Source: Cristatella mucedo
Taxonomy: Eukaryota > Bryozoa > Phylactolaemata > Cristatellidae
Direction: 5' to 3'
Length of the DNA: 64,000 nucleotides
NCBI GenBank assembly: GCA_009760855.2
Contig: WPIO01000047.1
Span: forward strand, 336,501-400,500
Of the stretch, positions 1 through 11,799 are shown in pieces. Position numbers and translations under genes: made by a program. The notes below the pieces were generated by a model. That model did not search any database and was not told the DNA's origin. It saw only the letters and a program-made list of their open reading frames with translations. Every line of letters begins with the position of its first letter. Positions within the stretch are counted from its first letter, which is position 1.

Positions 1-45
1 TGGAGCCAAAGAATGAAGGGTCCTGTAAGTGAGCGACAAAACCTT
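1..45 (-). mobile_element. LINE-A fragment (RT-ORF C-terminal region)
   Basis: The reverse complement matches the late ORF segment around 'LTFRSLHS' seen in the intact copy near 58890-58910. The copy runs off the left edge of the window and stops abruptly at about 45, where a different part of the same family begins. Confidence 0.7.
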
Positions 46-935
46 GTCCGTCATAAATTTACGTTTTTAGTTTCTTTTTAAATTTGAACAAGTCGGTAGC
101 TGTGACGCAAGTCACAGTGAGTTCCGGGCTTTGGGAGCATACGAACTAAAGGCACTGTCTCCAAAATATTTAGGGTTCGTAATATAGGTAAACAGTTTGA
201 TTCCGAAAAGCGGATGGTATGATGCATATGCCTGGTGGGGCAGTAGATGTGATAAGTAATAATAATAATAATGCACTTGATAAAGCGCCCTCAGAGAACT
301 CAATCTCTCTCTCTAGTCGCTTTACATTTGCTGCAAAGGGAAATGCAATTGAATGGTGAGTAATATCATGCTTGATAAACAAACAAAATGAGATTTCAGA
401 CACCTAAAAGTATCCGGAGGGTGCACGGTCCAAGTTTTCACCTTTCGGTGGCAGGGCTCACTTGGTTGTCAAGTTTTCCAAGGAAATGATATCGAATTGC
501 CAGTCAGCCAATTTTAGGCTAAGAAAGGCCTTCAACTACTATTGCCTTAGTGGGTGGCCCTTCGCATTCAAGAACGAGCAAACAAATCGAAGGATTGAAT
601 GAATGAATGAACACGGACTCGTGTAACACGGAAAGTCCTACTGGAAGGTCAGGGGTCAGGACACTTTATAAGCACTAAGGCACACTGCCTGCCAAATAAA
701 CAGCCAGTCAAATAAAAGAACATATATGTGTGCATAAACAGGCAGTCACAGTGTACGAATCTTTAGCTTTTGCCCTGACGTGCCCACAGCTAAGCGGCCA
801 CATTCATGCCGTCAGGCTGCTGGCCCTGCTTACATAGTAGACTGCACCGAGGGCAGACGTAGGCAGAAGTAGGCTGGAGCCAAAGAATGGAGGGACCTAA
901 AAGTGAGCGACAAAACATTGAATTCAATCAAAATA
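46..935 (-). mobile_element. LINE-A 3' ORF fragment, interrupted
   Basis: Positions 46-258 match the C-terminal ORF ('[18 protein letters not shown]'-like, with decay). The homology stops at 258 and resumes at about 867 with the adjoining '[15 protein letters not shown]' region, so one minus-strand copy was split by the 259-866 insertion. Both halves contain stops and frameshifts. Confidence 0.65.
259..866 (-). mobile_element. Insertion: LINE-A 3' end joined to a non-LINE body
   Basis: The left part (259 to about 395) is the minus-strand LINE-A 3' end: (TAA)n tail, 3' hairpin and 'gcagcaaatg'-type 3' UTR. About 396-866 shows no match to LINE-A. The block interrupts a LINE-A copy and is bracketed by AAGTA at 254-258 and 867-871, which looks like a target-site duplication. 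This suggests one retrotransposed unit whose 5' body is foreign. Two independent events are also possible. Confidence 0.45.
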
Positions 936-2240
936 AGTTTGCACATATTTGAGAACGTAATCTTGTTTGCCAGCTATATAGCACTTTGCACGAAAAAAAT
1001 GTGTCATGCAGTTAAATGCCGATGCAAGTGGGCCATGCAACAATCTCAGTATCGATTTCAAAAGTCAGATTCAATGCCAAAATCTGCGAGCGCAAAAATA
1101 GCCCATTGGCACTATCTACTGAAGCTGGTTCTGTGTTTGTGCAGGGTGATGACTGGAAAGACAGAAGAGCAAAATGTGCAAAAAATAAATTGTTGGGATT
1201 ACAAAATCAGATTCTATGTTTTGACAACCTCCCCGCCTAAAGCTCTTAGCCTGAGGCAATTAGCATGTACAACCTTTCATCAATGACACCAAGCATATAA
1301 AAGCTTCAAACTGGTGGAGACTAGGGCGCTATACTAAATATATTATTATTATTATTATTCTTTGCTAGCATTCCACACGTGCCTCTCTTGCTGGCACTGC
1401 GAAAAGTGAGCGCTGGGATATACAGTCTTCGGTATTCTAGTGCTCAGTTCACTTAATTAAAAACAACGGCAAACTGCGCTTCTGCTGTTTGTGTGTGTCC
1501 GAGTTCTTTCTTAAAAGCGTGGTTCTAAAATCCCTAGTAAGGGACATGACGCCGAATTCAAACTGCGTCCTTGCGTCCGGCAGCCTCTGTGTGACACAGG
1601 AAGCTGCTTCATGGCAAACGGTAAATCTTTCTCTCTATAATTTCATGTCGCATGCCGCTCTCACAAAGAAAGGGTGGTAATAGCAACCTTCTGCATCCGA
1701 AGGTTTCGACCTTGGCTCCTTTCGAAGCGTTGTTGCTGACCTATACAACCTGCCTCTACAGAGCTCCCTGATTGGAAGTTGCTTCCTGTTTGGAAGAATA
1801 TGTGAAGCACAAGTCAAGCGTACAAGTATCACTGTCAGTTGGAAGCGAAACGATCCGGCTCTCGGAAAGGCCTGCCGTATTGGTTCACGGCCGGCGTTGG
1901 GCCAGCACTAAATACAGAGAAAGCAGTTTCTGACAGTGACGGCCGGGTGCAGTGTGCAACTGGAGCAGGCGGAGAAGCGTGGCAGTAAGTCGGATTATAT
2001 CGAGAAAGTTCTTTTTTTATGGATATCAAAAACATTACAGGTGCCACGCCTACGGAACACTCGATATGGATCGGCGTATGATTGGTCTAAAAAAATTGTA
2101 ACGCCTTCTATGAATATTAGAACGTGAGTGAAGGCTGAGGGTCCTTACACACGAACATCGAGCGTTCGGTTAGAGATCGGTCGTGCGATTAGCAGGAGAT
2201 ATCTCATCCATTAGGTCAGGGGGTCTTTAAAGATACACCG
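936..2240. other. No gene recognised
   Basis: Only short, unconvincing open frames are present. A decayed LINE-type 3' end with a (TTA)n tract lies at about 1318-1360. Nothing else here can be assigned. Confidence 0.5.
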
Positions 2241-3091
2241 GGTCCGTTTGTTGTTTGACCTTAGTGCGTAAGAAATTACGTGACACCTCAATGCTCACTG
2301 CTTGGAGCTGGTCTGCAACGTCAGCAACGCGAGCGTTACATTCTCTGGATGCTATCATCCTGTATACTACACATAACCACCTTTACCTATTATTTTTTTG
2401 TTATTGTGGTTATGCATTCCTAGATGCTGTTGCTAAGGTCCGTAAATCAAGCATTTCCAGAAGAAAGGTGGGAAGCGTTCACGGGACCGATACAGGAGGT
2501 GTGGCTCGTTTAAAAATCCCAGTATTTTTCGAGAACCATCCTTAGCGATCTCCGTCATGCGCTGCTGTGAATTTCTCTAGCTTAGTGGTCGTCGGGCCGG
2601 TCATAATCCCGGCGGACCATCTTAATTGTTTGTCTTCGGAAGCTGCGCTCATAAGCAGCCAACCCTTAATAATACGTTACTTGATTAGTGATAATTAATT
2701 GAACCTATTCGTCTTGACCTAGACGTGGCTGAAATTAGTTACCTATTAGCTGCGAAACTGCAAACGGCTCTCATTCTTTCAAAACCCGAAATCAGTAAAA
2801 ATGATGGTGGAGTAGTCGTTACTGCACGCTCATCCTTTAATTTCTAGCTTCGAGCAGCCCCCCTCGAAGCAGTCTTTCGAATCTATTGTCTTGAGTTCGT
2901 CTGACTACAAGTTGCGAATAGTGGCAGTAGTTTATCGCCCACCAGGTCCCAAGTCATTCTTCATCTCAGATTTCTCTGATCTAATTTTTTACTGTGTGCA
3001 ATAAATCAATTTTTTCTCGTTGTGGATATTTCAGCATTCATTTTAATAGCTTATCTTTCACGATCAGCACAGAATTCTGTGCGCTGACTGA

Positions 3092-3095
<4 letters not shown>

Positions 3096-3178
<83 letters not shown>
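3096..3178. repeat. (CT)n microsatellite, about 83 bp
   Basis: About 41 uninterrupted CT units inside a LINE-A endonuclease region, at the place where the intact copy reads 'actgactcattgtctcttg'. The repeat probably grew from the short pyrimidine run of the element. Confidence 0.95.
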
Positions 3179-3181
<3 letters not shown>

Positions 3182-3957
3182 GCTTATGTGCTTGGCCCTA
3201 CTCATATCTATGGTTACACGCTCGACCGAATATGCCAGTACAACTGCATGCTAGCGTCACCTTTTTTTCTATCAAATTCTGACTATCTTACCACTCCGTA
3301 CTCATTCAGTCTACAATGTGTGCCCTTCTCTGCATCCAAAGTCACGTGTGAATCCTGAAATCTGAAGACACTTGACATCTTTGCTGTCCACGTGAAAATA
3401 TCTTCTTCGTCCCCGGTCTTCAATCCTCCTTATGACCTGTCATCATTGTTTGAATTCTACAACACGACACTAGAAGACATGTTTGACGAGTTTGCACCTC
3501 TAACTAAGCATACCGTGCGCCCTCGCCCAGATGGCTTATGTGCAGTATTACCTAAGACATGAAAAAAGCAAGGTCTACTGAGCGGAAGCTGAAATATTAT
3601 ATAACAGATCTGGACCTACTGTCCATCGACAATCATGCGAGGACTGCTGCAGATCGTACCAATAAATCCGAGCAAAGGTCAAGTTTAGCTTTTAGCATCA
3701 AAGATGTAGAATCCAAAATGCAAAAATGCTTATGTCCTTTTCCTTAAATAACTGATCGCTTCTCCCGTTTCTTTGTCGGATAAATAGAAAAAATCAGGGA
3801 GTGCATCCCTAGAGTGCTAGCAACTCCTCTGGAATCATGTCCCTCAATTCGGCGAAGCACCTCAAAGTCTTCCCTCTTACAGAAGTTCATACCTCAATCA
3901 AAGAAGACAACTAGCCCTCTAAACCCTCTTTGACTTTGTGGAGTTACTGACGGAGAT

Positions 3958-3979
3958 ACATTACATTACATTACATTAT
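3958..3979. repeat. Short (ATTAC)n tract
   Basis: Four near-perfect pentamers lie within roughly 50 bp of foreign sequence that interrupts LINE-A homology between 'agaccctc' and 'cccactgtcctg'. Confidence 0.7.
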
Positions 3980-5076
3980 TCCCACTGTCCTGCTTCTACT
4001 ATGCATATATCTGCTTCTGCCATGCATACAAATTGACATTATAAGTATGAAAATTCAAAATCTATAATGTGGTACATTCTCGCTTCCTGACACCAAGCAC
4101 AAATAGCATTTGTTTTTTGTTTAGGAACTATCTTCCAAAAATCAAATTTTTCGCGAGCATTGTGTACTGAAACCGATATAGCTAAGATCTGTTTAAAGCT
4201 TGTAAGTTTGTTGTGATACCGTAGCGCATAAGAAATTAGGTGCCTATGGACATCTGAATGCTTACGCTTAATGCAAGGGCAGCCTCGCCGGCGGCGGCGT
4301 GGTCAAACACGCCGGAGTCTAGTAACCTGCTTATTAGCTACGATCATGGGTACCTATTGCCGTTTCAATATCGTTGTTGTAATGCATTCCCTAAATGTTG
4401 CTATTGTCGCTAAGGTTAAAAAATTATGCATTAAACAAAAGAAAAGCACTCCAGAGCCGTCTCTGGGGAGGCATCGAGCTGAGAGCCCCCTCGTTTGTGG
4501 GGGCTACGAGCTGGGCACTCGCTCGTTTGGTATTCCTAGCATTGTCTAGAACCTCTCAGCAAGTTTTCTCTCAACCACTGTAGTAAATAACTCTCTAACA
4601 TATCTCTAACTCTAACTTAACTAACTCTAACATCAGGCCTGCTAAAAATCCTGACACCTAAACGCCTGTCTTTGGAATCCCCGTTCAATGTGCAATAAAC
4701 CCCTATTGATAAGCGACCCTATTTCTGAAAAAGGCATCCACCTGCTCGCCTTAAGTAAGACTTGACTACAATCGGTAACCTGCCTGGCTATTAACGATGC
4801 AAACCCCGGCAGGCATTTCCTTCTTTTACACCCCTAGATCAATCAAAACTGGCGATGGGAGTCGCTGTTATAAGACACTCGTCCTTAAATATCAAGCCGT
4901 TTGCAGTTCCATCGAAGCAGTCTTTCGAATCTATTGTTTTGAGCGCATGCATCAACAAGCTACCAACGGTGGTAGTAGTGCACTGCCCACTAGGTACCTA
5001 GTCCTACCGTATCGCAGATTTCCCTGGTCTCATTTTGATTCTGTGTGCTAGAAATTGATCCTTCCTCGTTATGGAT

Positions 5077-5156
5077 CAGCAAATGTAAAGTGCCTAGAAA
5101 GAGATAGAGTTCTCTGAGGCCGCTTTATCAAGTGTGTTATTGTTATTATTATTATT
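5077..5156 (+). mobile_element. 80-bp LINE-A 3'-end-only insertion
   Basis: Only 'cagcaaatgtaaag', the 3' hairpin and a (TTATT)n-like tail are present, inserted within the endonuclease coding part of another LINE-A. The host sequence reads through on both sides (ATGGAT, then GATTTC), with a short GAT duplication. Confidence 0.65.
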
Positions 5157-5523
5157 GATGATTTCATTATTCATTTAGATAACTTACTGATGCCTTCAGC
5201 ACAAATGTTTTTTGCTGACTGACTAATTGTCTCTCGTGGCTCATGTGCCTACTCACATCGCAGATAAACCACTTGACCAAATTATCTCCAAAAACAGCAG
5301 GCTATCATCAATAATTATTACCGATTTTTTTATCTGACCACGTGCAGATCTCATTCAGTCTACAATGTATACCTCCTCGTCACCTACAATCACCTGTGAA
5401 TCGCGAAACCTCAACACCCTTGACATTGATGCTGTCGTTGTGAGAATATTTGCTTCGCCTCTGCTCTCAATCCCCATTCATACCCGTCATCATTGGTAGA
5501 TGGTTACAAAACGACAATGATAA

Positions 5524-6363
5524 TAATAATATTAATAATAATGCACTTGACAAAGCGCCCTCAGAGAACTCAATCTTTTTCTAGGCGCTTTATATTTGCT
5601 GCAAAAGAAACGACGGTCGAATGGTGAGTTGTATCACGCTCGATAAACAGCACGAATAAGATGGTTATTCGTGACATACACAGGGTCAGCATGCAAGTGT
5701 GGTTAGTGGCAGCATGCACAGTGTCAGTACGCATAAGTATATAAACGACGAATCACGGGAACCTACTAAATGATGCCATTAATAGGTGCGTTTTTAATTT
5801 AATTTTAAATGTGGTCAAGTCAGGGGATGTTCTGGCGGAAGTCGGGAGTGAATTCCAGTCTTTGGGAACATACGAACTAAATGCACGGTCTCCAAAGGAT
5901 TTGAGGTTTGTACGAGGTATAGGTAAACAGTTATATTTCAAAAAGCCGGCGGTGACGCCTGGCCTGGTGGGGGAGTAGATCTTATAGGTAGGCTGAGGCC
6001 AAAGAATTAAGTGACCTAAATCTGAGCGACAAAACCTTGAAGCCGATCCGTTGCTTGACAGGTAGCCAGTGCATATTGGCGAGAAGTTTTGTGATGTGGC
6101 AACTGTGATGCTCACGACAGACAAGCCTCGCTGCAGAGTTGTACAGTAGCTGTAAGCGTCTGGTTGCACATGCCGGTAGGCCAGCAAGCAGTGAGTTACA
6201 GAAGTCAAGACGGGATATCACAAATGCATGGACCAACTTTGACGTGGTATCCTTATCTAAACAAGCCCGAATTTTAGCAATGTTATGTATCTGTAAGTAG
6301 GCAGACTTGATTGTGGAGATGATGTGGTCGTCTAACAAAAGGTCTCCTAAATTACTAGCTGAC
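5524..6363 (-). mobile_element. LINE-A, 5'-truncated copy nested in another LINE-A
   Basis: (TAA)n tail at 5518-5545, then 3' hairpin, 3' UTR and reverse-complement ORF as far as the 'NLGV..DDHISSTIKSAY' region. Minus frames at 5753-6208 and 5982-6365 cover this C-terminal ORF with frameshifts. The host plus-strand LINE resumes at about 6364 with 'DDFAPL'. Confidence 0.8.
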
Positions 6364-7895
6364 ATGCTCGACGATTTTGCACCTCTGCCTTAGCGCTCTG
6401 CACGCCCTTGCCGAGACCGCCTATGGTTTACCGCAGACAATAAACTAGCTAGGTCTGCTAAACGAAAGCTTGGAAAAAGCATACATAAGATCAGGACTGA
6501 CCGTCCATCGAAAGGGATACAAGAACTATTTTAAATCCTACCACTCGATCCTAACAAGAGCCAAAATTAGCTTCCATAAAAAATTCTTGAATCACAGATG
6601 CAAAAAAAAAATGCTAATGTCGACTATCAAACATCTCCTTAACCGCTCCCAGATTAGCTTTTTACCTAATGACCTAGCTGATCGCCTTTCTAGCTTTTCT
6701 GTACAAAACACAAGATAGACACAATCAGGTAGTCCATCTCTAGGGTGGCTGCAACCCCCTGGAATCACGTCTTTCAATTCCATGTACCACCTCAATGTCT
6801 ACATTAAAATAATGACCTCGTTCGGAAGCTCACGTCGCCATCAAAGAAAACAACTAGTCCTCTAAGCATAATTTTAACTGTCCTGCTTCTCCTTACGTAT
6901 AGATCTGCTGCTGCTGCTGTCATGCATAACTAATATCATAAATATAATCAGCTCGAAATCTATGTTATATCTATTTTATATGTTAAATCTATTATAGGCT
7001 AAATCAATGTTAAATCTATATTATATCATAAAATCAGCTCGAAATCTAGGTGTCATGTTCCAAAGCGACCTCTCGTTAGTTGACCATATCAGCTCCACAG
7101 GCAAATCTGTCTCTTTGTAGCTTCATAACATTGCTAATATTCGTAGATAAGGATACCACGTCCAAGTTGGACCATGCATTTGTGACATTCCGTCTCGACT
7201 TCTGCAACTCACTGCTTGCTGGCCTACCAGCATGTGCGATCAGGCGATTGCAGCTGGTGCAAAACTCGGCAGCTAGGCTTTTCTGTCGTGAGCATCGCAG
7301 TTGCCACATCTCACCACTTCTCGCCGACCTGCACTGGCTACCAGTCAAGAAACGGATTGACGTCAAGGTTTTGTCGCTCACTTTTAGGTCCCTTCATTCT
7401 TTATTTCCAGCCTATCTCTCAGATCTACTCCGCCACCAGGCCACGCATCGTATCACCCGCTTTTCGGAATCCAACAGTCTACAAATACCTAGTACAAACC
7501 CCAAATCCTTTGGAGACCGGGCATTCAGTTCCTATGGTTCCAAAGCCTGGAAATCCCTCCCGACTTGCGTCAGAATATCCCCTGACTTGACCCCATTTAA
7601 AAAGAACTTAAAAACACACGTATTTAGGACAGCATAAAGTGGGCCCCGTGATTCGTCTTTCATGTGCTTATGCGTGCTGAAACTGTGCATGCTGCCACTA
7701 ACCACATTTGCATGCTGACCCTGTGCACGTCACCCCTAGCCATGTTATTCATGTCGTTTGTTTATCAAGCATAATATTACTCACCATTCAATTGCATTTC
7801 CCTTTTCAGAAAATGTAAAGTGCCTAGAGAGAAATTGAGTTCTCTGAGTGCGCTTTATCAAGTGCATTATTGTTATTATTATTTTTATTATTAAC

Positions 7896-8125
7896 GAGAG
7901 AAGTTGTTCATTGAATATTCAACGCAAGTGGGGCCTTGGTATTTAAAATACTTCGAGTGTATAACAGCTGCTGCAGTAACCTGAGAGCAGTGTATGTTAC
8001 ATTCCAAGGAGACTGGAGCAGAGCATTTTCACAAACTTTCACATGCAACAATTACTTCGTGGTGCATTTATACTTTACCTTTTATTACAATAGAACACAC
8101 ATGAACAATAAAAGATGAACTAAAC
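7896..8125. other. No gene recognised
   Basis: A short spacer between two plus-strand LINE-A copies. It is AT-rich and has no convincing frame. Confidence 0.5.
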
Positions 8126-9055
8126 AGTACTACTGGTGGGCCTAAGGTACCTTGGGCTAGGAGAGATATGGGTAACAACAAAGTCAGCCTCCCCGAAGCT
8201 GAAGGACATGGACTAAGAGAACTTGAGCAACTACCACCCAGTTTCCCTTCTACCATTCCTTTAAAAGACACTGGAACGGATTGTGGAAGACCAGCTGAAC
8301 CCATATATTTAAACCTCAAACCTTGCTAGTAAGTTCCTGCCTGGTTTTAGAGCTAACCAGTCCACATAGTCAGCATTGCTTCGGGTGCACGAAAACCTAC
8401 TTGAGAATGCAGACTAAGGCAGAGGCTCTCTGCTTGTTTCGCTCAATCTTTCGGCAGTTTTGATACTATCGATCACCAAGTCCATCTTGAGCGATTCCTA
8501 TCTGGGTATCACTGGCACTGGACTGCAATTGTTAAGGTCCTATCCCAGTGGGAGACGCCAGAGTATTGATGTGAATGTGGGGAGATCATCCGAGGAACAT
8601 CTGAAGTATGGGGTACTTCAGGGGTCTGTGCCTAGTCTCGTTTTTTGAAAGTTTGTAGTCTCCCTCTTGCCGATGTGATTTCCAGAAACAATATATACCT
8701 TCACTTCTGTGAAGATGTCACGCTGCTGTTCATATTCTTTTATCTCTCTCAGCCGTCAAGCGCATCGAATCCCCTCAACTCCCTTTCTGCACGAAACCTA
8801 TTATCCACAGCATTTAGTGGGTCCGGATGATTTATTCTGTGTGTGCTTATGCTTGCTGACACTGTGAATGCTGCCACTACCGTATTTGCTTGCCGACCGG
8901 GTGCATGTCACCCCTAACCATGTTATGCTTGCCATCATTGAGCATGCTACTGCTAACCATTCGATCGTGCTTCCTTCGCAGCGATTTTAAAGTGCCTAGG
9001 AAGAGATTGGTTCTATGGGGCACAACATAAAATGTATCAATGTTATTTATTACAA
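8126..9055 (+). mobile_element. LINE-A RT fragment fused to 3' UTR
   Basis: Decayed RT core (homologues of 'NYRPVSLLPF', 'GITGTALQW', 'KYGVPQGSV') from about 8200 to 8790. It jumps directly to the 3' UTR ('catttagtgggtcc' at about 8811) and the 3' hairpin (about 8990-9030). The C-terminal ORF is deleted. Multiple stops; pseudogenic. Confidence 0.75.
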
Positions 9056-9628
9056 AATCCTTACAATGTCATTTTTAATGTCATTAGCTTCACATCATGT
9101 CTCAACGCCCTAAAAACGGTAGTCTGGCCACAACTCAAGAAAGTAATACTAGACCAAGAAAACTTGTGCAACTTTTGCCCAGTCTCCCTTGTACCGATCC
9201 CAATTAAGACACTGGAACGAGTCGTGGCCAACCTGGTGACCTCATATTTTGAAACTTTACACTTGGCTAGTAAGTTCTAGTCTGGTTTTAGAGCTTATGA
9301 CTCTCTAGAGTCAGCATTGTTTCGGGTGTATCGCGATATTTTTTAGGGAGGTGGGCTTATGCGGAGTCTGTCTCCTTACTGTGCTCGATCTTTCAGTAGC
9401 TTTGATACTATCGATCAATAAGTCCTTCTCGAGCGCCTCTTACATCGTCTGTATCACTGGCACTGCAGCGAAACGGTTTAGATTATATCTTAGCTGCCGA
9501 CTCCAGAGTAATGGTGTGAACTGGCTAAGATCATTCGAGGAACCTCTGAAGTATTGGGTACCTCAGCGCTCTGTGCTTGATGTTACGTTCGCCTGCTGCC
9601 TTCTCTGTTGTAACTAGCTCAGCGCCCG

Positions 9629-9750
9629 GTCACTAATGTATGCCTCACCTGTGGCCAATAGTTACGCCATCGACACAGCCCAGCCTACTCCGCACCTGTG
9701 GCCAATTGTGAGGCCATTGACGAAGCACAGCGTCAGGCCACTAATGTACC
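9629..9750. repeat. Degenerate 47-bp tandem duplication
   Basis: 'cacctgtggccaat' occurs at 9646 and 9693 followed by similar sequence, and 'cactaatgta' occurs on both edges. This segment interrupts LINE-A homology and its origin is unknown. Confidence 0.6.
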
Positions 9751-10014
9751 TTATATTTCAATGATTATAAAACCTATTTGCTAGTTATGGGCGAACCGAG
9801 TGATTCATAAATTAGAAAGGCTAACACTCAAATCGGCTCTGCCAGCATATCTCCAGTTGAATTTGCACGAAATCTAGCTGTCATGTTCCAAAGTAACCTT
9901 TCGTTAGACGACCGCATCAGCTCTACACTCAAGTCTGCCAATATTCAGTTACATAGCATTGCTAAAATTCTGGCTAGTTCAGACAAGGATACGACATCTA
10001 GTTCCATCTACTCC

Positions 10015-10162
10015 ACATCCACGCCGAGGTGGTTTGGTCTAGCGGTTAAGGTGCTCACCCCGACCAAGGTCTGACTGAGGTCGTGGGCTCGAGCCCCGAG
10101 GCATTTGTGAAGCGCCTGAATAGAGATTAAGTTCTCTTGGGGCGATATATAAATGAATTATA
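10015..10162 (+). mobile_element. SINE-A (tRNA head, LINE-A-like 3' hairpin)
   Basis: Pol III A-box-like 'ggtctagcggttaagg' (10035-10050) and B-box-like 'gggctcgagcccc' are followed by a 3' part, 'gcgcctgaatagagattaag', with the same hairpin design as the LINE-A 3' end. It ends in 'aaatgaattata' rather than (TTA)n. Related copies are at 41588, 53150 (minus) and 53962. The shared 3' end suggests mobilisation by LINE-A machinery (inference). Confidence 0.8.
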
Positions 10163-10165
10163 GAT

Positions 10166-10255
10166 CCCTTTGCAGCAAATGTAAAGCGCCTAGAAAGAGA
10201 TTAAGTTCTCTGAAGGCACTTTATCAAGTGCATTATTATTATTATTATTATTATT
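10166..10255 (+). mobile_element. LINE-A 3'-end-only copy
   Basis: About 90 bp: 'ctttgcagcaaatgtaaag', the hairpin, and (TTA)n. It directly abuts SINE-A and both sit in a larger LINE-A copy. It starts at nearly the same position as the 5077 and 41426 mini-copies. Confidence 0.7.
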
Positions 10256-10965
10256 AAATTGGTCCATGCATTTGTGACATCCCGTCTTGATTTATGTAAC
10301 TCGCTGCTTCCTGGTCTACCGGCCTGTGCTCTCAGGCGCTTACAGCTGGTGCGAAATTCTGCAGCTAGGCGTGTCTGTCGTGAGCTTCGCAGTTGCCACA
10401 TCACACCACTTCTCGCCGACCTGCAGTGGTTCCCAGTCAAGCAACGCATCGACTTCAAGGTTTTGTCACTTTTAGTCTCTTCATTCTTTGGCTCCAGCCT
10501 AACTATTAGATCCACTTAATCTCCAGGCTTAGTGCCGTACCACCTGCTTTTCTCAATCTAACTGTTTGCCTATACCACTTACGAACCTGAAATCCTTTAA
10601 AGACCATGCGTTTGTTTCGTATGGTCCCAAAGCCTGAACGCACTTCCGACTTCCGTCACGACATTTGACTTATTCACATTTAAAGAGAAACTAAAAATGT
10701 ATATATTTATCACAGCACTTAGTGGCTCCACGTGGTTTGTCCTAACTGTGCTTATGCTTACTTACTTTGTGCAGGCTGCCACTAACCACATTTGCATGCT
10801 GATCATGTGCATGTCACCTCTAACCATGTCAAGCTTGTTGTTCGTTGAGCATGCTGCCGCTAACCATTCGATCCTTGTTCATTTGCAGCAAATATAAAGT
10901 GCCTAGAAAGAGATTTGAGTTCCCGGAGGGCACTATAACAAATTTATTATTATTATTATCATTAT

Positions 10966-11578
10966 AAAGGCATTTATATGTATTCAAACAGAATCAATGC
11001 AGGGCAATTAATTGCATACCCATCCAAAAAATTGAAATTCCTAGCAAAAACGATAACTTTTGTTTTCCAGTTACATCACTTGCATCCAGAGGTCGCTAAA
11101 TACATTTTCTTAGTCACACGGCCTCACAGAACAGTGACTTAACTTGAGATTCAAGGATTGTCCTCGTAAGAATTTTTTTTAAATTCCACTGAAGCAATTT
11201 CAGCGACCAGCAAATGACAGGGCTCAGTGAAAGTCGGACTGATTATGAAAGCAGTAAGCCCAAAGAACACGTAGTCATTCTCCAACCACCTTGCTCTTTC
11301 AAGATGGTCATGACTTAAAGACACGAGGTACGACTCTTTCTAAAATTGAATTTAAAGTCCACTCGGCCACTGGCATAAAGTTAATATGATAGGAAGAATG
11401 TCAAGAGATCAAGGCATCGATCTGGCTCTCATATGCAACATTTCTGTGCAGCTCCACACACAGCCTCACAGCGACCTGGCCTTATACGGCTAATAGCAGC
11501 CGACCGCTGATGCCTAACAACGTTGATTATCCGTATACCAGCTTCTATTAAAATCAACCTACGAACCTGACAATGATT
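10966..11578. other. No gene recognised; 3' flank of receptor gene A
   Basis: Non-repetitive-looking sequence downstream, in minus-strand sense, of the stop codon of gene A. It should hold that gene's 3' UTR, but no poly(A) site can be assigned with confidence. Confidence 0.4.
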
Positions 11579-11799
11579 CTAATTACCATTTTCATTGGGT
11601 GTGGCAGCTTGGAGCTGTGGCACGTTGCCAACAGAATCGGCTGTCGCATTGTTATTGCAGGAGTGGTTACTTAGTCTTGCATTCAATGACCCGGTAGGTG
11701 CGTGACTTGCTTGTTGGGCTCCACCATCCAAATAGTCTGGGTCTGTGCGAGATCGGTTAGACCCAACGCCAGCCAAAGGCACAGTCTCATTCGGGTCGT
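11579..11799 (-). CDS. Receptor-like gene A, last exon: cytoplasmic tail and stop
   Basis: Minus-strand exon behind a good acceptor (polypyrimidine ending 'gttgttttcag' at 11810-11800). It starts with 2 bases that complete a phase-1 codon, then runs 72 codons to TAG at 11581-11579. Spliced to the transmembrane exon it makes a hydrophilic intracellular tail of about 95 residues. The exon begins 'DDPNETVPLAG' and holds the acidic tyrosine motif 'DPDYLDGG', a possible phosphotyrosine docking site (inference). It is rich in Asn, Ser, Ala and Gly. No kinase, death or TIR domain is visible, so any signalling would be through adaptors. The coding call rests on phase agreement with three other exons rather than on a recognised family. 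Confidence 0.55.

Larger units (their letters stand above)
2241..4100 (+). mobile_element. LINE-A, 5' end through endonuclease to RT start, degenerate
   Basis: The family 5' region starts near 2245 and is shared with about 4200 and, inverted, with about 60570. Decayed endonuclease sequence follows: 'IVAVVYRPPG' is recognisable at about 2915-2950. Homologues of the ORF segment 'DEFAPLTK', the lysine-rich linker and the start of the RT region extend to about 4060, with many stops. A (CT)n microsatellite and a short (ATTAC)n insertion interrupt it. The catalytic RT and the 3' end are missing. Confidence 0.75.
4195..7895 (+). mobile_element. LINE-A, long degenerate copy with nested insertions
   Basis: A plus-strand element that can be followed from its 5' region (about 4195) through endonuclease (4800-5520), mid-ORF (6364-6900) and C-terminal ORF (7030-7637) to the 3' UTR, hairpin and (TTA)n tail ending near 7895. 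The catalytic RT core is deleted between about 6930 and 7030. Two later insertions split it, at 5077-5156 and 5524-6363. The C-terminal part is still open for 185 codons (7080-7637; '[14 protein letters not shown]'). Confidence 0.8.
9085..10965 (+). mobile_element. LINE-A RT to 3' end, interrupted by other insertions
   Basis: RT homology begins near 9090 and breaks at about 9600-9775, where an unrelated 47-bp repeat lies. It resumes with 'LVMG' and the C-terminal domain, is broken again at 10010-10255 by SINE-A plus a LINE 3' end, and finishes with 3' UTR, hairpin and (TTA)n at about 10965. Frameshifts throughout. Confidence 0.75.
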
